NCBI RefSeq assembly: GCF_004365355.1
Contig: NZ_SODP01000001.1
Coordinates: 875,473-939,472, forward strand
Reading direction: 5' to 3'
Origin: Kribbella pratensis
GTDB taxonomy: Bacteria; Actinomycetota; Actinomycetes; Propionibacteriales; Kribbellaceae
DNA length: 64,000 nt
A program made the position numbers and the translations under genes. Shown piece after piece: positions 26,791-34,869 of this stretch. A model generated the notes under the pieces. It worked only from the letters and a program-made list of their open reading frames with translations, did not search any database and was not told the origin of the DNA. How positions within the stretch are numbered: position 1 is the first letter of the stretch; the number at the start of each line of letters is the position of its first letter.

Positions 26791-27201
26791 ATGAACAGCA
26801 AAGACCTCGCGAACCGATATGTAGCAGTCTGGAACGAGCCCGACACCGACGCCCGCCGCAAGGCGATCGAGGAGCTCTGGACGGAGGACGGCGTACACCT
26901 CCTCGAGCCGCCCGAGGAGATCGTCAAGCGCGCGACCGAGATCGGCGTCACCGCACACCTGGAAGCCCGTGGCCATGACGAGCTCGTACGGCGGGTCACC
27001 CGCGCGTACGACGAGTTCGTCGCACCCGGCCAGTACGAGTTCGTCCCGCACGGTGAGCCGGCCGCGCTCCGCGACCTGGTGAAGCTGCGCTGGGCGATGG
27101 TCCCGGCCGGCGGCGGAGAGGCCCTTGCCATCGGCATCGACCTCCTGCTGCTGGCCCCCGATGGCCGGATCCTCACCGACTACCAGTTCGTCGAGGTCTA
27201 A
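26791..27201 (+). CDS. SnoaL-like (NTF2-fold) protein
   Basis: 136 aa with the NTF2-like pattern: an N-terminal helix LANRYVAVWNEPDTDARRK, LWTEDGVHLLEPPEE and a final LLAPDGRILTDYQFVEV. Members bind or isomerise small hydrophobic molecules; no specific activity can be assigned. It is divergent from the XRE regulator and probably its target. Its stop codon overlaps that of the convergent exonuclease gene by 4 bp. Confidence 0.8.
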   Translation: MNSKDLANRYVAVWNEPDTDARRKAIEELWTEDGVHLLEPPEEIVKRATEIGVTAHLEARGHDELVRRVTRAYDEFVAPGQYEFVPHGEPAALRDLVKLRWAMVPAGGGEALAIGIDLLLLAPDGRILTDYQFVEV

Positions 27202-28991
27202 CCGACGCGAGCAGGACCCAGCGGGCGGAGGTGGCGGCGGCGTTCGGTGGGGTGGTGGTGGGCGTCGGAGTGGGAGTTGTCGAGGCGGGTGAGGTGACGT
27301 CCGGCACCGCTGACCGGGCAGGTCCAGGTGCCGTCCATCTCGACCAGGCGGATGCCGGGGAGCTCGAGCCAGCGCAGGATCAGCTCGATTTCTTCCGGCG
27401 ATGCCGCCGCCACCGGGCCGATACCCGGCAGCACGGTCTCAGCGGAAGCCCGGAGCATCTTGAGATGCGGGCGCGGGTCCGTGCCCCGCGGCGCGAACCC
27501 GGCCGCCGCGAGCCGACCGCGCCGGATGACGTGCAGCTCCCAGCCGCCGTCCTCGGTCCGCCGGGCCGCACAGATCTCGGCGCATCCGGTCACCGACGCC
27601 ATCCGCTGCATCCGCGCCGAGCTCCGCACGAACGCGCTCAACCGATCCCGATGTACGGCGGCATCCTCGAACCGCTCGTCGGCCGACAGGAGGTCGATAC
27701 GCCGGTCCAGCGCCTCGACCACAGGCGTCGGATCCACCGTCAGCGCAGTCCGCAGCGCGGCCACGAACTCGCCGTACGAATCCATCGAGATCCGCCCGTC
27801 GCACGGCGCCACGCAGCGACCCATCTCGGCCAGCACGCACGGCGACAACGAAGGGTGCTTCGACATCCGCGCGGTGCACTGCCGGATAGGGAACGCCTCG
27901 TGCAGCGCGGCCATCGCCCGCTCGGCCGTCTTCCGTGAGCTGAACGGGCCGAGGTATCCGGCGTCGTCGTCCCGCACCTGTTTGACCAGCGACAGCCGCG
28001 GAAACGGCTCGACCGTGACCTTCAGCCAATGCTGCCGCTCGGGGAACTTCGACCGCCGGTTGTACCGCGGCTTGTGCTCGGCGATCAGCCGCAGCTCGCG
28101 TACTTCGGCCTCCAGCGGCGTGCCGCACTCGATCCCGCGGACGCCGGTGGCGATGCCGACCATCTCGCCGATCCGGTTGCGGGTCTCGGAGGCGGTGAAG
28201 TACGACCGGACACGGGTGCGCAGGTCCTTCGACTTCCCGACATACAGCACCTCGCCGCGGTCGTCGGTGAACAGGTACACACCCGGTGCGTGCGGCAACG
28301 ACTCGGCGAGGTGGCGCTTGGCCCGGACCGCCGGCGCGACGCGCGACGAGTACGTCTGGAGGTCCTCCAACGTTTGCACGCCCAACGACCCGACCCGCTC
28401 GAACAGCCCGTGCAGCACGTCGACGGTCGCCCGCGCATCCGACAGCGCCCGGTGGTTCGGCGTTACCGTGGTGCGGAACAGTTTGGCCAGCGTCCCGAGC
28501 TTGCAGTTAGGCGCCTCGTCCGGGGTGATCACGCGCCGCGCCAGCAGCGCGGTGTCGACGACGGCGAAGTCGGGCCAGTCGTATCCGTGCACGAGGCTCT
28601 CGTGCTTCAGGAAGCCCATGTCGAACGGCGCGTTGTGCGCGACCATCACGCACCCGTGCGCGAACTCCAGGAACGCCGGCAGCACCGACTCGATCCGCGG
28701 TGAGGTGGCAACCATCGAGTTCGTGATGCCGGTCAGCACGGCGATGAACGGTGGGATCGCCTCCGACGGGTTGACCAACGTCTGGAACTCGCCGATGACC
28801 TCGCCGGCCCGCACCTTCACCGCACCGATCTCGGTGATGCCACCCTCGCCGGGCGGATTACCCGTCGTCTCGAGGTCGACGACGCAGAACGTGATGGCGT
28901 GCAGCGGCGTGCCCAGGTCGTCGAAGCTGTGCTGCACACCGCGGATCGGCATCGCTGAATCCGTGGCCTGTGCACGCCCTGGGCTGGTCAT
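27198..28991 (-). CDS. DEDDh exonuclease fused to a UvrC-like GIY-YIG nuclease
   Basis: 597 aa from ATG at 28991, which lies 7 bases after a TAGCGT -10 and so fits a leaderless start. N-terminal DEDDh exonuclease (about 33-195, DLETTG with D39/E41, VAHNAPFDMGFL, HRALSDARATVDVL) like the proofreading subunit epsilon. Then a UvrC-type GIY-YIG domain (GVYLF...LYVGKSKDLRTRVRSYF) and a UvrC-like Cys region (CVLAEMGRCVAPCDG). It is the actinobacterial fusion related, as I recall, to Rv2191; it lacks the UvrC C-terminal endonuclease. A DNA repair role fits its damage-type promoter. Confidence 0.92.
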   Translation of the reverse strand: MTSPGRAQATDSAMPIRGVQHSFDDLGTPLHAITFCVVDLETTGNPPGEGGITEIGAVKVRAGEVIGEFQTLVNPSEAIPPFIAVLTGITNSMVATSPRIESVLPAFLEFAHGCVMVAHNAPFDMGFLKHESLVHGYDWPDFAVVDTALLARRVITPDEAPNCKLGTLAKLFRTTVTPNHRALSDARATVDVLHGLFERVGSLGVQTLEDLQTYSSRVAPAVRAKRHLAESLPHAPGVYLFTDDRGEVLYVGKSKDLRTRVRSYFTASETRNRIGEMVGIATGVRGIECGTPLEAEVRELRLIAEHKPRYNRRSKFPERQHWLKVTVEPFPRLSLVKQVRDDDAGYLGPFSSRKTAERAMAALHEAFPIRQCTARMSKHPSLSPCVLAEMGRCVAPCDGRISMDSYGEFVAALRTALTVDPTPVVEALDRRIDLLSADERFEDAAVHRDRLSAFVRSSARMQRMASVTGCAEICAARRTEDGGWELHVIRRGRLAAAGFAPRGTDPRPHLKMLRASAETVLPGIGPVAAASPEEIELILRWLELPGIRLVEMDGTWTCPVSGAGRHLTRLDNSHSDAHHHPTERRRHLRPLGPARVG

Positions 28992-28998
28992 GGTCACG

Positions 28999-29021
28999 AC
29001 GCTAAGAGCCGCCACCGACAA
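28999..29021 (-). promoter_or_regulatory. RecA-NDp (PafBC-type) DNA-damage promoter of the exonuclease-UvrC gene
   Basis: Minus strand: TTGTCGGTG, exactly 8 bases, TAGCGT. This is a full match to the mycobacterial RecA-independent damage promoter consensus TTGTCRGTG-N8-TAnnnT. The ATG at 28991 follows after 7 bases. Confidence 0.8.
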
Positions 29022-29062
29022 TTCCGCAGGTGACACGCCTGCGAGTCGACTAGGCTCTCTGT

Positions 29063-29182
29063 ATGCGTACACAGGCGATCACTGCGAATCAGGGCCGCAT
29101 GCCCGTTCGCTGTGGTCTGCGTCACTGGTCAAGCAACAGCTGCCAGATCGTCGTTCCGGCCGGACTGCGGACCGGTGACTGA
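29063..29182 (+). CDS. Possible 39-codon leaderless upstream ORF coupled to the NYN gene
   Basis: The ATG at 29063 lies six bases after TAGGCT, and the frame ends at TGA 29180-29182, overlapping the NYN gene start at 29175. It begins MRTQAITANQGRM. No homology is recognised. Translation could couple to the NYN gene; alternatively the real gene simply begins downstream and this is chance. Confidence 0.35.
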   Translation: MRTQAITANQGRMPVRCGLRHWSSNSCQIVVPAGLRTGD

Positions 29183-30482
29183 GGCCGGCACCGCCGCGAG
29201 CTCCGCCGCTACGACTTTGCCTGAACCGGTCCGGCAACGCGTCCTGACCCTCGCCGCGCACGCACTCGGCCAGCTCCCTGCGACCGACATCCCGGCACCG
29301 CTGCGCCGGTTCGCCAGCTTCGCGCCGGCGAAACGGGCCAAGCTGTCCGCCTCGGTGCTCGGCCCGATCCTCGAGACCGACGAGCACTTCCGCAAGCTGA
29401 CGGCCTTCGAGGTACGACGGGAGCACCCGGAGCTCGGCGACGCCGTTGCCGAGGGCGTACCCGTTCCCGCCGCCGATCCGGTCGAGGTGGCCGCACTCGC
29501 GTACCTGCTGCGCCCGGACGACTGGGAGCAGCGCATCGCAGCCGCCGCCCAGGTCCCGGTGGAGAACCCGCGCGCCGACGACGAGGCCGTCCACCGGCTG
29601 GCCGACCAGCTCGATCAAGCCCGCACCGAGACCCGTCAGGTCCGCGAACGTCTTCGTGAACAGGTCAACGAGCTCAAAGCCGAGAACGTCACGCTCCGCC
29701 GCAAGCTCAACGAAGCACGGCAGAAGATCACCGGTCTGCAGACCGATCTCGAGCAACGCACCAAGGAGGCCGAGACGGCCGACGAACGCGTCGATGCCGC
29801 CCGCGCCGAAGTTGAGCGGGAGCTGCGCAAGCTGCGGACCCGGATCACCGAGCTGGAGGCGGTCGAGCACGCGGCACGCCGTACCGCCGGACAGGAGCGG
29901 GAGCTCGCGTCGACGCGCACCCGGCTGCTGCTCGACACGTTGCTGGAGGCAGCGAGTGGACTGCGTCGCGAGCTGGCCCTGCCACCCGGGGGAGAGCTCC
30001 GTCCTGCCGACACAGTGGCCGGCTCTGAGCCCGAAGCGGCTCCGGTCGGACGTACGGCGCCTGAGGACGACCCGGCCTTGTTCGACGAACTGCTGGCGCT
30101 GCCGCAGGTGCACCTGATCATCGACGGCTACAACGTGACGAAGACCGCATGGCCGAACTCACCGCTGCATTCGCAGCGTCAGCGCCTCGTCACCGCGCTG
30201 GGTGCGTTGGTCGCGCAACGTCGCGTCGAGGTCACCGTGGTCTTCGACGGCGCCGAACTATCGGGCCCTGTGCAACTGAATCCGCCGCGCGGGGTGCGGG
30301 TGCGCTTCAGCCCGGCCGGTGTGATCGCCGATGACGTGATCCGGCAACTTGTCCGCGCCGAGCCGCCGGGCCGCCCGGTAGTCGTCGTCTCCACCGACCG
30401 CGAAGTTGCCGACAGCATCATCAAACTCGGCGCCCGCGCACTCTCCGCGAGCAGCCTCATCTCACGCATCGCTCGCACCTAG
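29175..30482 (+). CDS. NYN-domain (YacP-like) ribonuclease protein with coiled coil
   Basis: 435 aa from GTG at 29175; the family sequence (LPEPVRQRVLTLAAHALG...FASFAPAKRAK) begins soon after. A long coiled coil covers about 145-260 (repeated Glu/Arg/Leu heptads). The C-terminal NYN/PIN-like domain has LIIDGYNVTKTAWPN, VTVVFDGAE and the acidic TDREVADSIIKLGA. NYN domains are metal-dependent RNases. It is divergent from the exonuclease-UvrC gene across a 183-bp region. Confidence 0.88.
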   Translation: MTEAGTAASSAATTLPEPVRQRVLTLAAHALGQLPATDIPAPLRRFASFAPAKRAKLSASVLGPILETDEHFRKLTAFEVRREHPELGDAVAEGVPVPAADPVEVAALAYLLRPDDWEQRIAAAAQVPVENPRADDEAVHRLADQLDQARTETRQVRERLREQVNELKAENVTLRRKLNEARQKITGLQTDLEQRTKEAETADERVDAARAEVERELRKLRTRITELEAVEHAARRTAGQERELASTRTRLLLDTLLEAASGLRRELALPPGGELRPADTVAGSEPEAAPVGRTAPEDDPALFDELLALPQVHLIIDGYNVTKTAWPNSPLHSQRQRLVTALGALVAQRRVEVTVVFDGAELSGPVQLNPPRGVRVRFSPAGVIADDVIRQLVRAEPPGRPVVVVSTDREVADSIIKLGARALSASSLISRIART

Positions 30483-30492
30483 CAACAGAAAA

Positions 30493-30515
30493 CTGTCGGC
30501 GGGGTTCTCTAGCGT
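30493..30515 (+). promoter_or_regulatory. RecA-NDp-like promoter of the small Cys-rich gene
   Basis: CTGTCGGCG, exactly 8 bases, TAGCGT: 7 of 9 matches to the upstream half of the PafBC-type consensus and a full -10, 10 bp after the NYN stop. Predicted start near 30522 leaves a 43-base leader with its own ribosome site. Confidence 0.55.
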
Positions 30516-30564
30516 CCTTCGTAGCCGGATGCAAGTCCGGGTGCTTCCCCACTTGGAGGATGTT

Positions 30565-30822
30565 GTGCTGATCGACTGCGACGCCTGTGCGATGAAGGGT
30601 CCCGGCTGTCAGGACTGCGTGGTGACGGTCGTCCTCGGATTCGCTGCCGAACGCTCCGGAAGTCTGCGGATCGACGACGACGAGATGGCCGCGCTGAACA
30701 CTCTGGCCGATTCGGGCCTGGTGCCACCGTTACGCCTCGTACACGCCGTCAGCAGTGTCGAGCTCGATGCTGCTGCCCAAACCCCTTCCGGCGAAGGCGA
30801 AACGAGCGTTGGGTCGGGATGA
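30565..30822 (+). CDS. Small conserved Cys-rich protein, unknown function
   Basis: 85 aa from GTG at 30565, chosen for the TTGGAGG ribosome site five bases upstream. Four cysteines near the N-terminus (CDACAMKGPGCQDC) suggest a zinc knuckle or redox site. A short alpha/beta stretch VVTVVLGFAAER and a Ser/Gly-rich tail follow. It lies between the NYN gene and the NlpC/P60 gene; the damage-type promoter upstream hints at induction by DNA damage. I cannot name it further. Confidence 0.7.
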   Translation: MLIDCDACAMKGPGCQDCVVTVVLGFAAERSGSLRIDDDEMAALNTLADSGLVPPLRLVHAVSSVELDAAAQTPSGEGETSVGSG

Positions 30823-30858
30823 CTCTTCGTTAATTTTCGATCAAACCCGAGGGGCGAA

Positions 30859-30888
30859 TTGCACTGGTCACGAAACGGTCACTACTGT
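30859..30888 (+). promoter_or_regulatory. Sigma70-type promoter with GTCAC direct repeats (MtrA-like site) for the NlpC/P60 gene
   Basis: TTGCAC (30859-30864), 18 bases, TACTGT (30883-30888). Between them GTCAC occurs twice with an 11-bp period (30867 and 30878), the spacing of actinobacterial MtrA direct-repeat sites known upstream of cell-wall hydrolase genes. MtrA control is an inference from this likeness. Confidence 0.5.
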
Positions 30889-30894
30889 TACGTC

Positions 30895-31037
30895 TCGTTG
30901 CCTCAGGGTGTCGGCTGTTCCGGCCGACCGGGCAACGGCAAGCCGAGGGAGTGATCCGGCGAAGCCGACGGACTGATCGTCCGCGGCGGGCCTGGTCAAC
31001 GGGGACGGCGCGAGCAGAGGAAGGGACCGACCGGGCT
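30895..31037 (+). ncRNA. Structured 5' leader of the NlpC/P60 gene; possible c-di-AMP riboswitch
   Basis: About 140 bases of untranslated leader with clear hairpins: GTCGGC...GCCGAC (about 30911-30929) and GCCGACGGAC...GTCCGCGGC (about 30967-30990). In actinobacteria, NlpC/P60 and Rpf genes are often preceded by ydaO-type c-di-AMP riboswitches. I could not match the conserved core with certainty, so the class is a guess; the structure itself is visible. Confidence 0.35.
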
Positions 31038-32093
31038 GTGTCCATCGGACGCATCAACCGCACCAAGGGAATCGCCCTCGCCGCCATCACCAGCACCGCT
31101 GTCGCTGCGGGAGTGATCCTGATCCAGGGAGCGGCCAGTGCCGACCCCGCGCCCACGCTGGACGAGGCGAAGAAGCAGGTCGCCGAGCTGCAGCACCAGG
31201 CCGAGGTGTCCGGCGAGTCGGCGAACGACCTCCGCGGGCAGATCAGCGCCTCCGCCGTCAGGGTCAAGGCGCTGCAGACTGCGATCGCCAAGCAGCAGAG
31301 CCAGGTCGACGGTGTGAAGCGGCAGATCGGATCCCTCGCGGTCGCCGGCTACCAGACCTCGGGCATCTCCACGACGGCGCAGCTGCTGCTGTCGACGAAC
31401 CCGGACCAGTTCCTCAGCCAGGCCTCCACCGCCCAGGCCTTCGCCGGCCAGCAGAACTCCGCACTGCGTCGCTACCAGGTCGCCCAGGGCAAGCTCACCG
31501 ACCTGCAGGCCAGCGAGCAGACCGAGCTGGCCGCGCTGCAGGCCGTGCAGGCGAAGCAGGACGCGTTCAAGAAGCAGCTCCAGACCAACCTCGACAACGC
31601 GGAGAAGGTGCTCGACAAGCTCAGCGCCGCCGACCGCAAGCGGATCGAGGAAGAGAACGCCAAGGAGACGGAGAAGGCGGTCAGCGAGCGTCCGACCCGC
31701 GGCGGCGACCGGGAATCGAAGGATCTGCCGAACGTCCCGGCCAGCGGCCGCGCGGCGATCGCGGTGAACGCCGCTCTGTCCCAGCTCGGCGACCCCTACG
31801 TCTGGGGCGCCGACGGACCCAACTCCTACGACTGCTCCGGCCTGATGATGTACGCGTGGGGCAAGGCCGGCGTCTCGCTGTCGCACTCGTCGAAGGCGCA
31901 GACCGGTGAGGGCCGCCCGGTCAGCAAGTCCGACCTGATGCCGGGCGACCTGATCTTCTACTACTCCCCGGTCAGCCACGTCGCGATGTACCTCGGCAAC
32001 GGCCGGATCGTGCACGCCCCGCGCCCGGGCAAGAGCGTCGAGATCGCACCGATGGACGAGATGCCGTTCAACTCCGCGGTCCGCCCGGGCTGA
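31038..32093 (+). CDS. NlpC/P60 peptidoglycan endopeptidase with coiled-coil N-domain
   Basis: 351 aa from GTG at 31038. Signal peptide GIALAAITSTAVAAGVILIQ...ASA, then a long coiled coil (about 40-220: DEAKKQVAELQHQAEV and on), then an NlpC/P60 domain with catalytic Cys in YDCSGLMMYAW and His in SHVAMYLGNGRIVHA. It cuts D-Glu-mDAP bonds in peptidoglycan stems, as RipC-like proteins do (compare Rv2190c); the coiled coil usually keeps it inactive until FtsEX-type activation. A strong terminator follows. Confidence 0.93.
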   Translation: MSIGRINRTKGIALAAITSTAVAAGVILIQGAASADPAPTLDEAKKQVAELQHQAEVSGESANDLRGQISASAVRVKALQTAIAKQQSQVDGVKRQIGSLAVAGYQTSGISTTAQLLLSTNPDQFLSQASTAQAFAGQQNSALRRYQVAQGKLTDLQASEQTELAALQAVQAKQDAFKKQLQTNLDNAEKVLDKLSAADRKRIEEENAKETEKAVSERPTRGGDRESKDLPNVPASGRAAIAVNAALSQLGDPYVWGADGPNSYDCSGLMMYAWGKAGVSLSHSSKAQTGEGRPVSKSDLMPGDLIFYYSPVSHVAMYLGNGRIVHAPRPGKSVEIAPMDEMPFNSAVRPG

Positions 32094-32116
32094 CCTGCGC
32101 CCTTGACATACTCTGC

Positions 32117-32144
32117 GGCTCCGGGGGATCCCTCCCCCGGAGCC
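32117..32144 (+). terminator. Terminator of the NlpC/P60 gene
   Basis: Perfect 12-bp stem GGCTCCGGGGGA (32117-32128) with TCCCCCGGAGCC (32133-32144), 4-nt loop, 23 bp after the stop. Confidence 0.88.
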
Positions 32145-32179
32145 GATTCATGTGATGACGTAATCTCGGAGGAGGCCGG

Positions 32180-33625
32180 GTGTCCCGCCTGACTGGGGCA
32201 GGTGAGCAGCGAAGGGCCGAGGTGATCGACGATCAGGGCGATACGGTGCCGCTGCCAGTGATCCCGTCAGCCGGTGACCCACGGGAGCCGAGTGGCCACC
32301 GGCAAGCGCCGATCCTGAAGAAGGTCGCTCTCGGTGTTGCCGTCTGCCTCGTCGCCGGCGCCGGGTACGCCGGTCTGCGGCAGGTCGCCAACGCTCCCGC
32401 CGACCCGAACGGTTCGCCGGCGCACTCGCATCCGGCCACCTCGGCCTCGCCGGACCAGGCCGAGGCCGGCGTACGGCGGGCCGTCGCGGGCGAGGCCGTC
32501 CTGCAGAAGATGACCGACGCGGTCGCGAACGACGACCGCACCGAGTTCCTGGACACCATCGATCCGAAGGCCACGGACTTCCGGGGCAGCGCGCGGACGA
32601 TCTTCTCGAACCTGACCACGCTCCCGATCAGCACATTCCAGTTGCGCTACGTGAGCGACGACGCCGGCGCCCTGACCCCGGACCGGCAGACCCAGCTCGG
32701 CGGGACCCAGTCCTGGCTGGCCCAGGTCGAGGTGTCCTGGCAGCTCTCCGGGTACGACGTGAAGCCGGCCCGCGAGACCCTCCCGGTGACATTCGTCACC
32801 CGCGACGGGACGACGTACGCCGCCTCGTTCTCGGAGCGGTTCGCGGCCGGGCAGCGGCGACCGGTGTGGGCGCTCGGCCAGGTCGAGGTGGCCAAAGGCA
32901 AGCACAGCCTGGTGGTCAGCCTCGATTCGGAGGCGGAAGCGAAGAGCTACGTGTCGGTGGCCGACAAGGCGGTCGAGTCGGTCAGCAAGGTCTGGGGCAA
33001 GAACTGGCGGCAGAAGGTGATCGTCTACCTGCCCGCCAAACAGTCCCAGATGGAAGGCATCCTCGGCGCCCAGCCGAACACGTACACCCAGATCGCCGCG
33101 GTCACGTTCGCCGAGCTGGACACGCCGGCCATCGGCGCGCCGGTGCGGATCGTGGCCAACCCGAAGCTGTTCGAGGAGCTCGGCAAGCAGGGGCGCCGGA
33201 TCGTCCTGACGCACGAGACCACCCATGTTGCGTCCACCGCGACCGCTTCGCCGGTGCCGTTGTGGCTGGCCGAAGGTTTCGCGGACTACGTCGCTTTCAC
33301 CGCCGTACCCGTGCAGGACGAGTCGGCGGCGAAGGAGCTGTTCAAGGCGGTCCGCGCCGGGAAGGTGCCGACCACGTTGCCGACGTCCGAAGCGTTCGCT
33401 GCCTCGGCGACGGATCTGCCGCAGGCCTATGAGTCGGCATGGCTGGCGTGCCGGTTGATCGCAGAGCACGAAGGACAGGCCAAGCTGGTGAAGTTCTACC
33501 GGGCCGTACACGCGTCGAAGAGTTCGACCGGTCTCGCGGACGCGTTCAAGTCGGTGCTGGGGATGACCGAGGCCGAGTTCGTCGCCGAGTGGCAGAAGTA
33601 CCTCGAGAGGCTCGCCGGTGCCTGA
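32180..33625 (+). CDS. Membrane-anchored gluzincin-type metallopeptidase-like protein
   Basis: 481 aa from GTG at 32180 with a GGAGGAGG ribosome site. One transmembrane helix (about 48-68, KKVALGVAVCLVAGAGYAGL), then an extracytoplasmic part: an NTF2-like region (about 100-250) and a C-terminal peptidase-like domain with HETTH followed by a glutamate in WLAEGFADYV, the gluzincin pattern. The substrate is unknown. It overlaps the M48 peptidase gene by 8 bp, which implies co-translation and a joint envelope role. Confidence 0.8.
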   Translation: MSRLTGAGEQRRAEVIDDQGDTVPLPVIPSAGDPREPSGHRQAPILKKVALGVAVCLVAGAGYAGLRQVANAPADPNGSPAHSHPATSASPDQAEAGVRRAVAGEAVLQKMTDAVANDDRTEFLDTIDPKATDFRGSARTIFSNLTTLPISTFQLRYVSDDAGALTPDRQTQLGGTQSWLAQVEVSWQLSGYDVKPARETLPVTFVTRDGTTYAASFSERFAAGQRRPVWALGQVEVAKGKHSLVVSLDSEAEAKSYVSVADKAVESVSKVWGKNWRQKVIVYLPAKQSQMEGILGAQPNTYTQIAAVTFAELDTPAIGAPVRIVANPKLFEELGKQGRRIVLTHETTHVASTATASPVPLWLAEGFADYVAFTAVPVQDESAAKELFKAVRAGKVPTTLPTSEAFAASATDLPQAYESAWLACRLIAEHEGQAKLVKFYRAVHASKSSTGLADAFKSVLGMTEAEFVAEWQKYLERLAGA

Positions 33626-34862
33626 GCCGGCCGGCCGGTCGGCTGCCTGGATCGCCGGAGGCATCCTCGCCGTCGCGCTCGTCTTCACGATCGCCGTCAC
33701 GACTCCGTGGCACCTGATCGACCTGCCGAAACCCGACGCCACGCTCGACTTCACCACCGCCGAGATCGCCCGCCAGAACGCGTTCCGCCACGAGATCCTG
33801 CCGTGGTCGACGGCGTCCTGGATCATCTCGCTCGTGGTCCCGCTGGTCATCGGCTTCACCCCGCTCGGCCGTCGGCTGTACGACGCTCTGCACGTCCGGC
33901 TGTGGTTCATCGCCGTTCCTATCACGGTCGCCGGCGTGGTCCTGATCACGAGCCTGCTCACCGTCCCGACCGACGTACTCGCGGAGCGGGTCAGTCTCAA
34001 GTACGGCCTGTCGGTGGAGAACTGGCGGCTGTGGGTCTGGGACCGCGGCATCAACTGGGCCATCACCTCGCTCGGACTCGCGGTGGTTGCGGTCATCCTG
34101 ATGGCGTTCGCGAAGATCTGGCGGCGGAGCTGGTGGTTGCCTGGGGCAATCGTTGCCGCGCTGCTCGTGCTCGGCGTCTCGTTCGCGTACCCGGTGCTGA
34201 TCGAGCCGCGGTTCAACCACTTCACGTCGATGCCGGCCGGTGCCCAGCGCAACGAGTTCCTGCAGCTCGCCAAGCAGGACGGCGTACCGGTCAAGGACGT
34301 GCTGGTCGCCGATGCGTCGAAGCGGACGACAGCCTTGAACGCCTACGTCTCCGGCTTCGGCTCGACCCGTCGGCTTGTCGTGTACGACACGCTCCTCAAG
34401 GACACCCCGCCCGCGCAGGTACGGCTCGTCGTCGCGCATGAGCTCGGTCACGCGGCCGCGGACGACGTACTGCACGGCACGCTGATCGGCGTGCTCGGTA
34501 CGGCGTTCGGCATCACGCTGCTGTACTTGCTGCTGGGGAACCGGATGGCCGATCCGCGGCGGGCCGCGCTGCTGGTCGCGCTGGTCGCCGCCGCGACGAC
34601 GCTGGCGAGCCCGGTGCAGAATCTGGTCAGCCGGAAGATCGAGGCCCGCGCCGATTACCACTCGCTCCGGCTGACGAACGATCCGCAGAACTTCGTCGCG
34701 CTGCAGCACGACCTGGCCGTGCAGAACATCTCCGGGCTCGACCCGAGCCGCTGGCGGTACTGGATGTTCGCCGACCACCCGACCCCGCCGGAGCGGATCG
34801 CGATGGGCCGGGCCTGGGGGACCGAGAACGGCGACCCGGTTCCACCGCTGGTCAAGCGATGA
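33618..34862 (+). CDS. M48-family (Ste24-like) membrane metallopeptidase
   Basis: 414 aa. Multiple helices in the N-terminal two thirds; zinc motif VAHELGHAAADD and a third ligand in KIEARADYHSL, as in Ste24/HtpX-type proteases. The tail HPTPPERIAMGRAWG matches CAAX-protease-like M48B proteins. The GTG start at 33618 overlaps the upstream gene. It probably degrades or processes membrane proteins; the specific role is unknown. Confidence 0.9.
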   Translation: MPEPAGRSAAWIAGGILAVALVFTIAVTTPWHLIDLPKPDATLDFTTAEIARQNAFRHEILPWSTASWIISLVVPLVIGFTPLGRRLYDALHVRLWFIAVPITVAGVVLITSLLTVPTDVLAERVSLKYGLSVENWRLWVWDRGINWAITSLGLAVVAVILMAFAKIWRRSWWLPGAIVAALLVLGVSFAYPVLIEPRFNHFTSMPAGAQRNEFLQLAKQDGVPVKDVLVADASKRTTALNAYVSGFGSTRRLVVYDTLLKDTPPAQVRLVVAHELGHAAADDVLHGTLIGVLGTAFGITLLYLLLGNRMADPRRAALLVALVAAATTLASPVQNLVSRKIEARADYHSLRLTNDPQNFVALQHDLAVQNISGLDPSRWRYWMFADHPTPPERIAMGRAWGTENGDPVPPLVKR

Positions 34863-34869
34863 CGGTGCA

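Noticed and set aside
32103..32131. TTGACA as a promoter for the HETTH metallopeptidase gene
   Set aside because: The -10 position falls inside the terminator stem and reads GGATCC, so no promoter is supported there.
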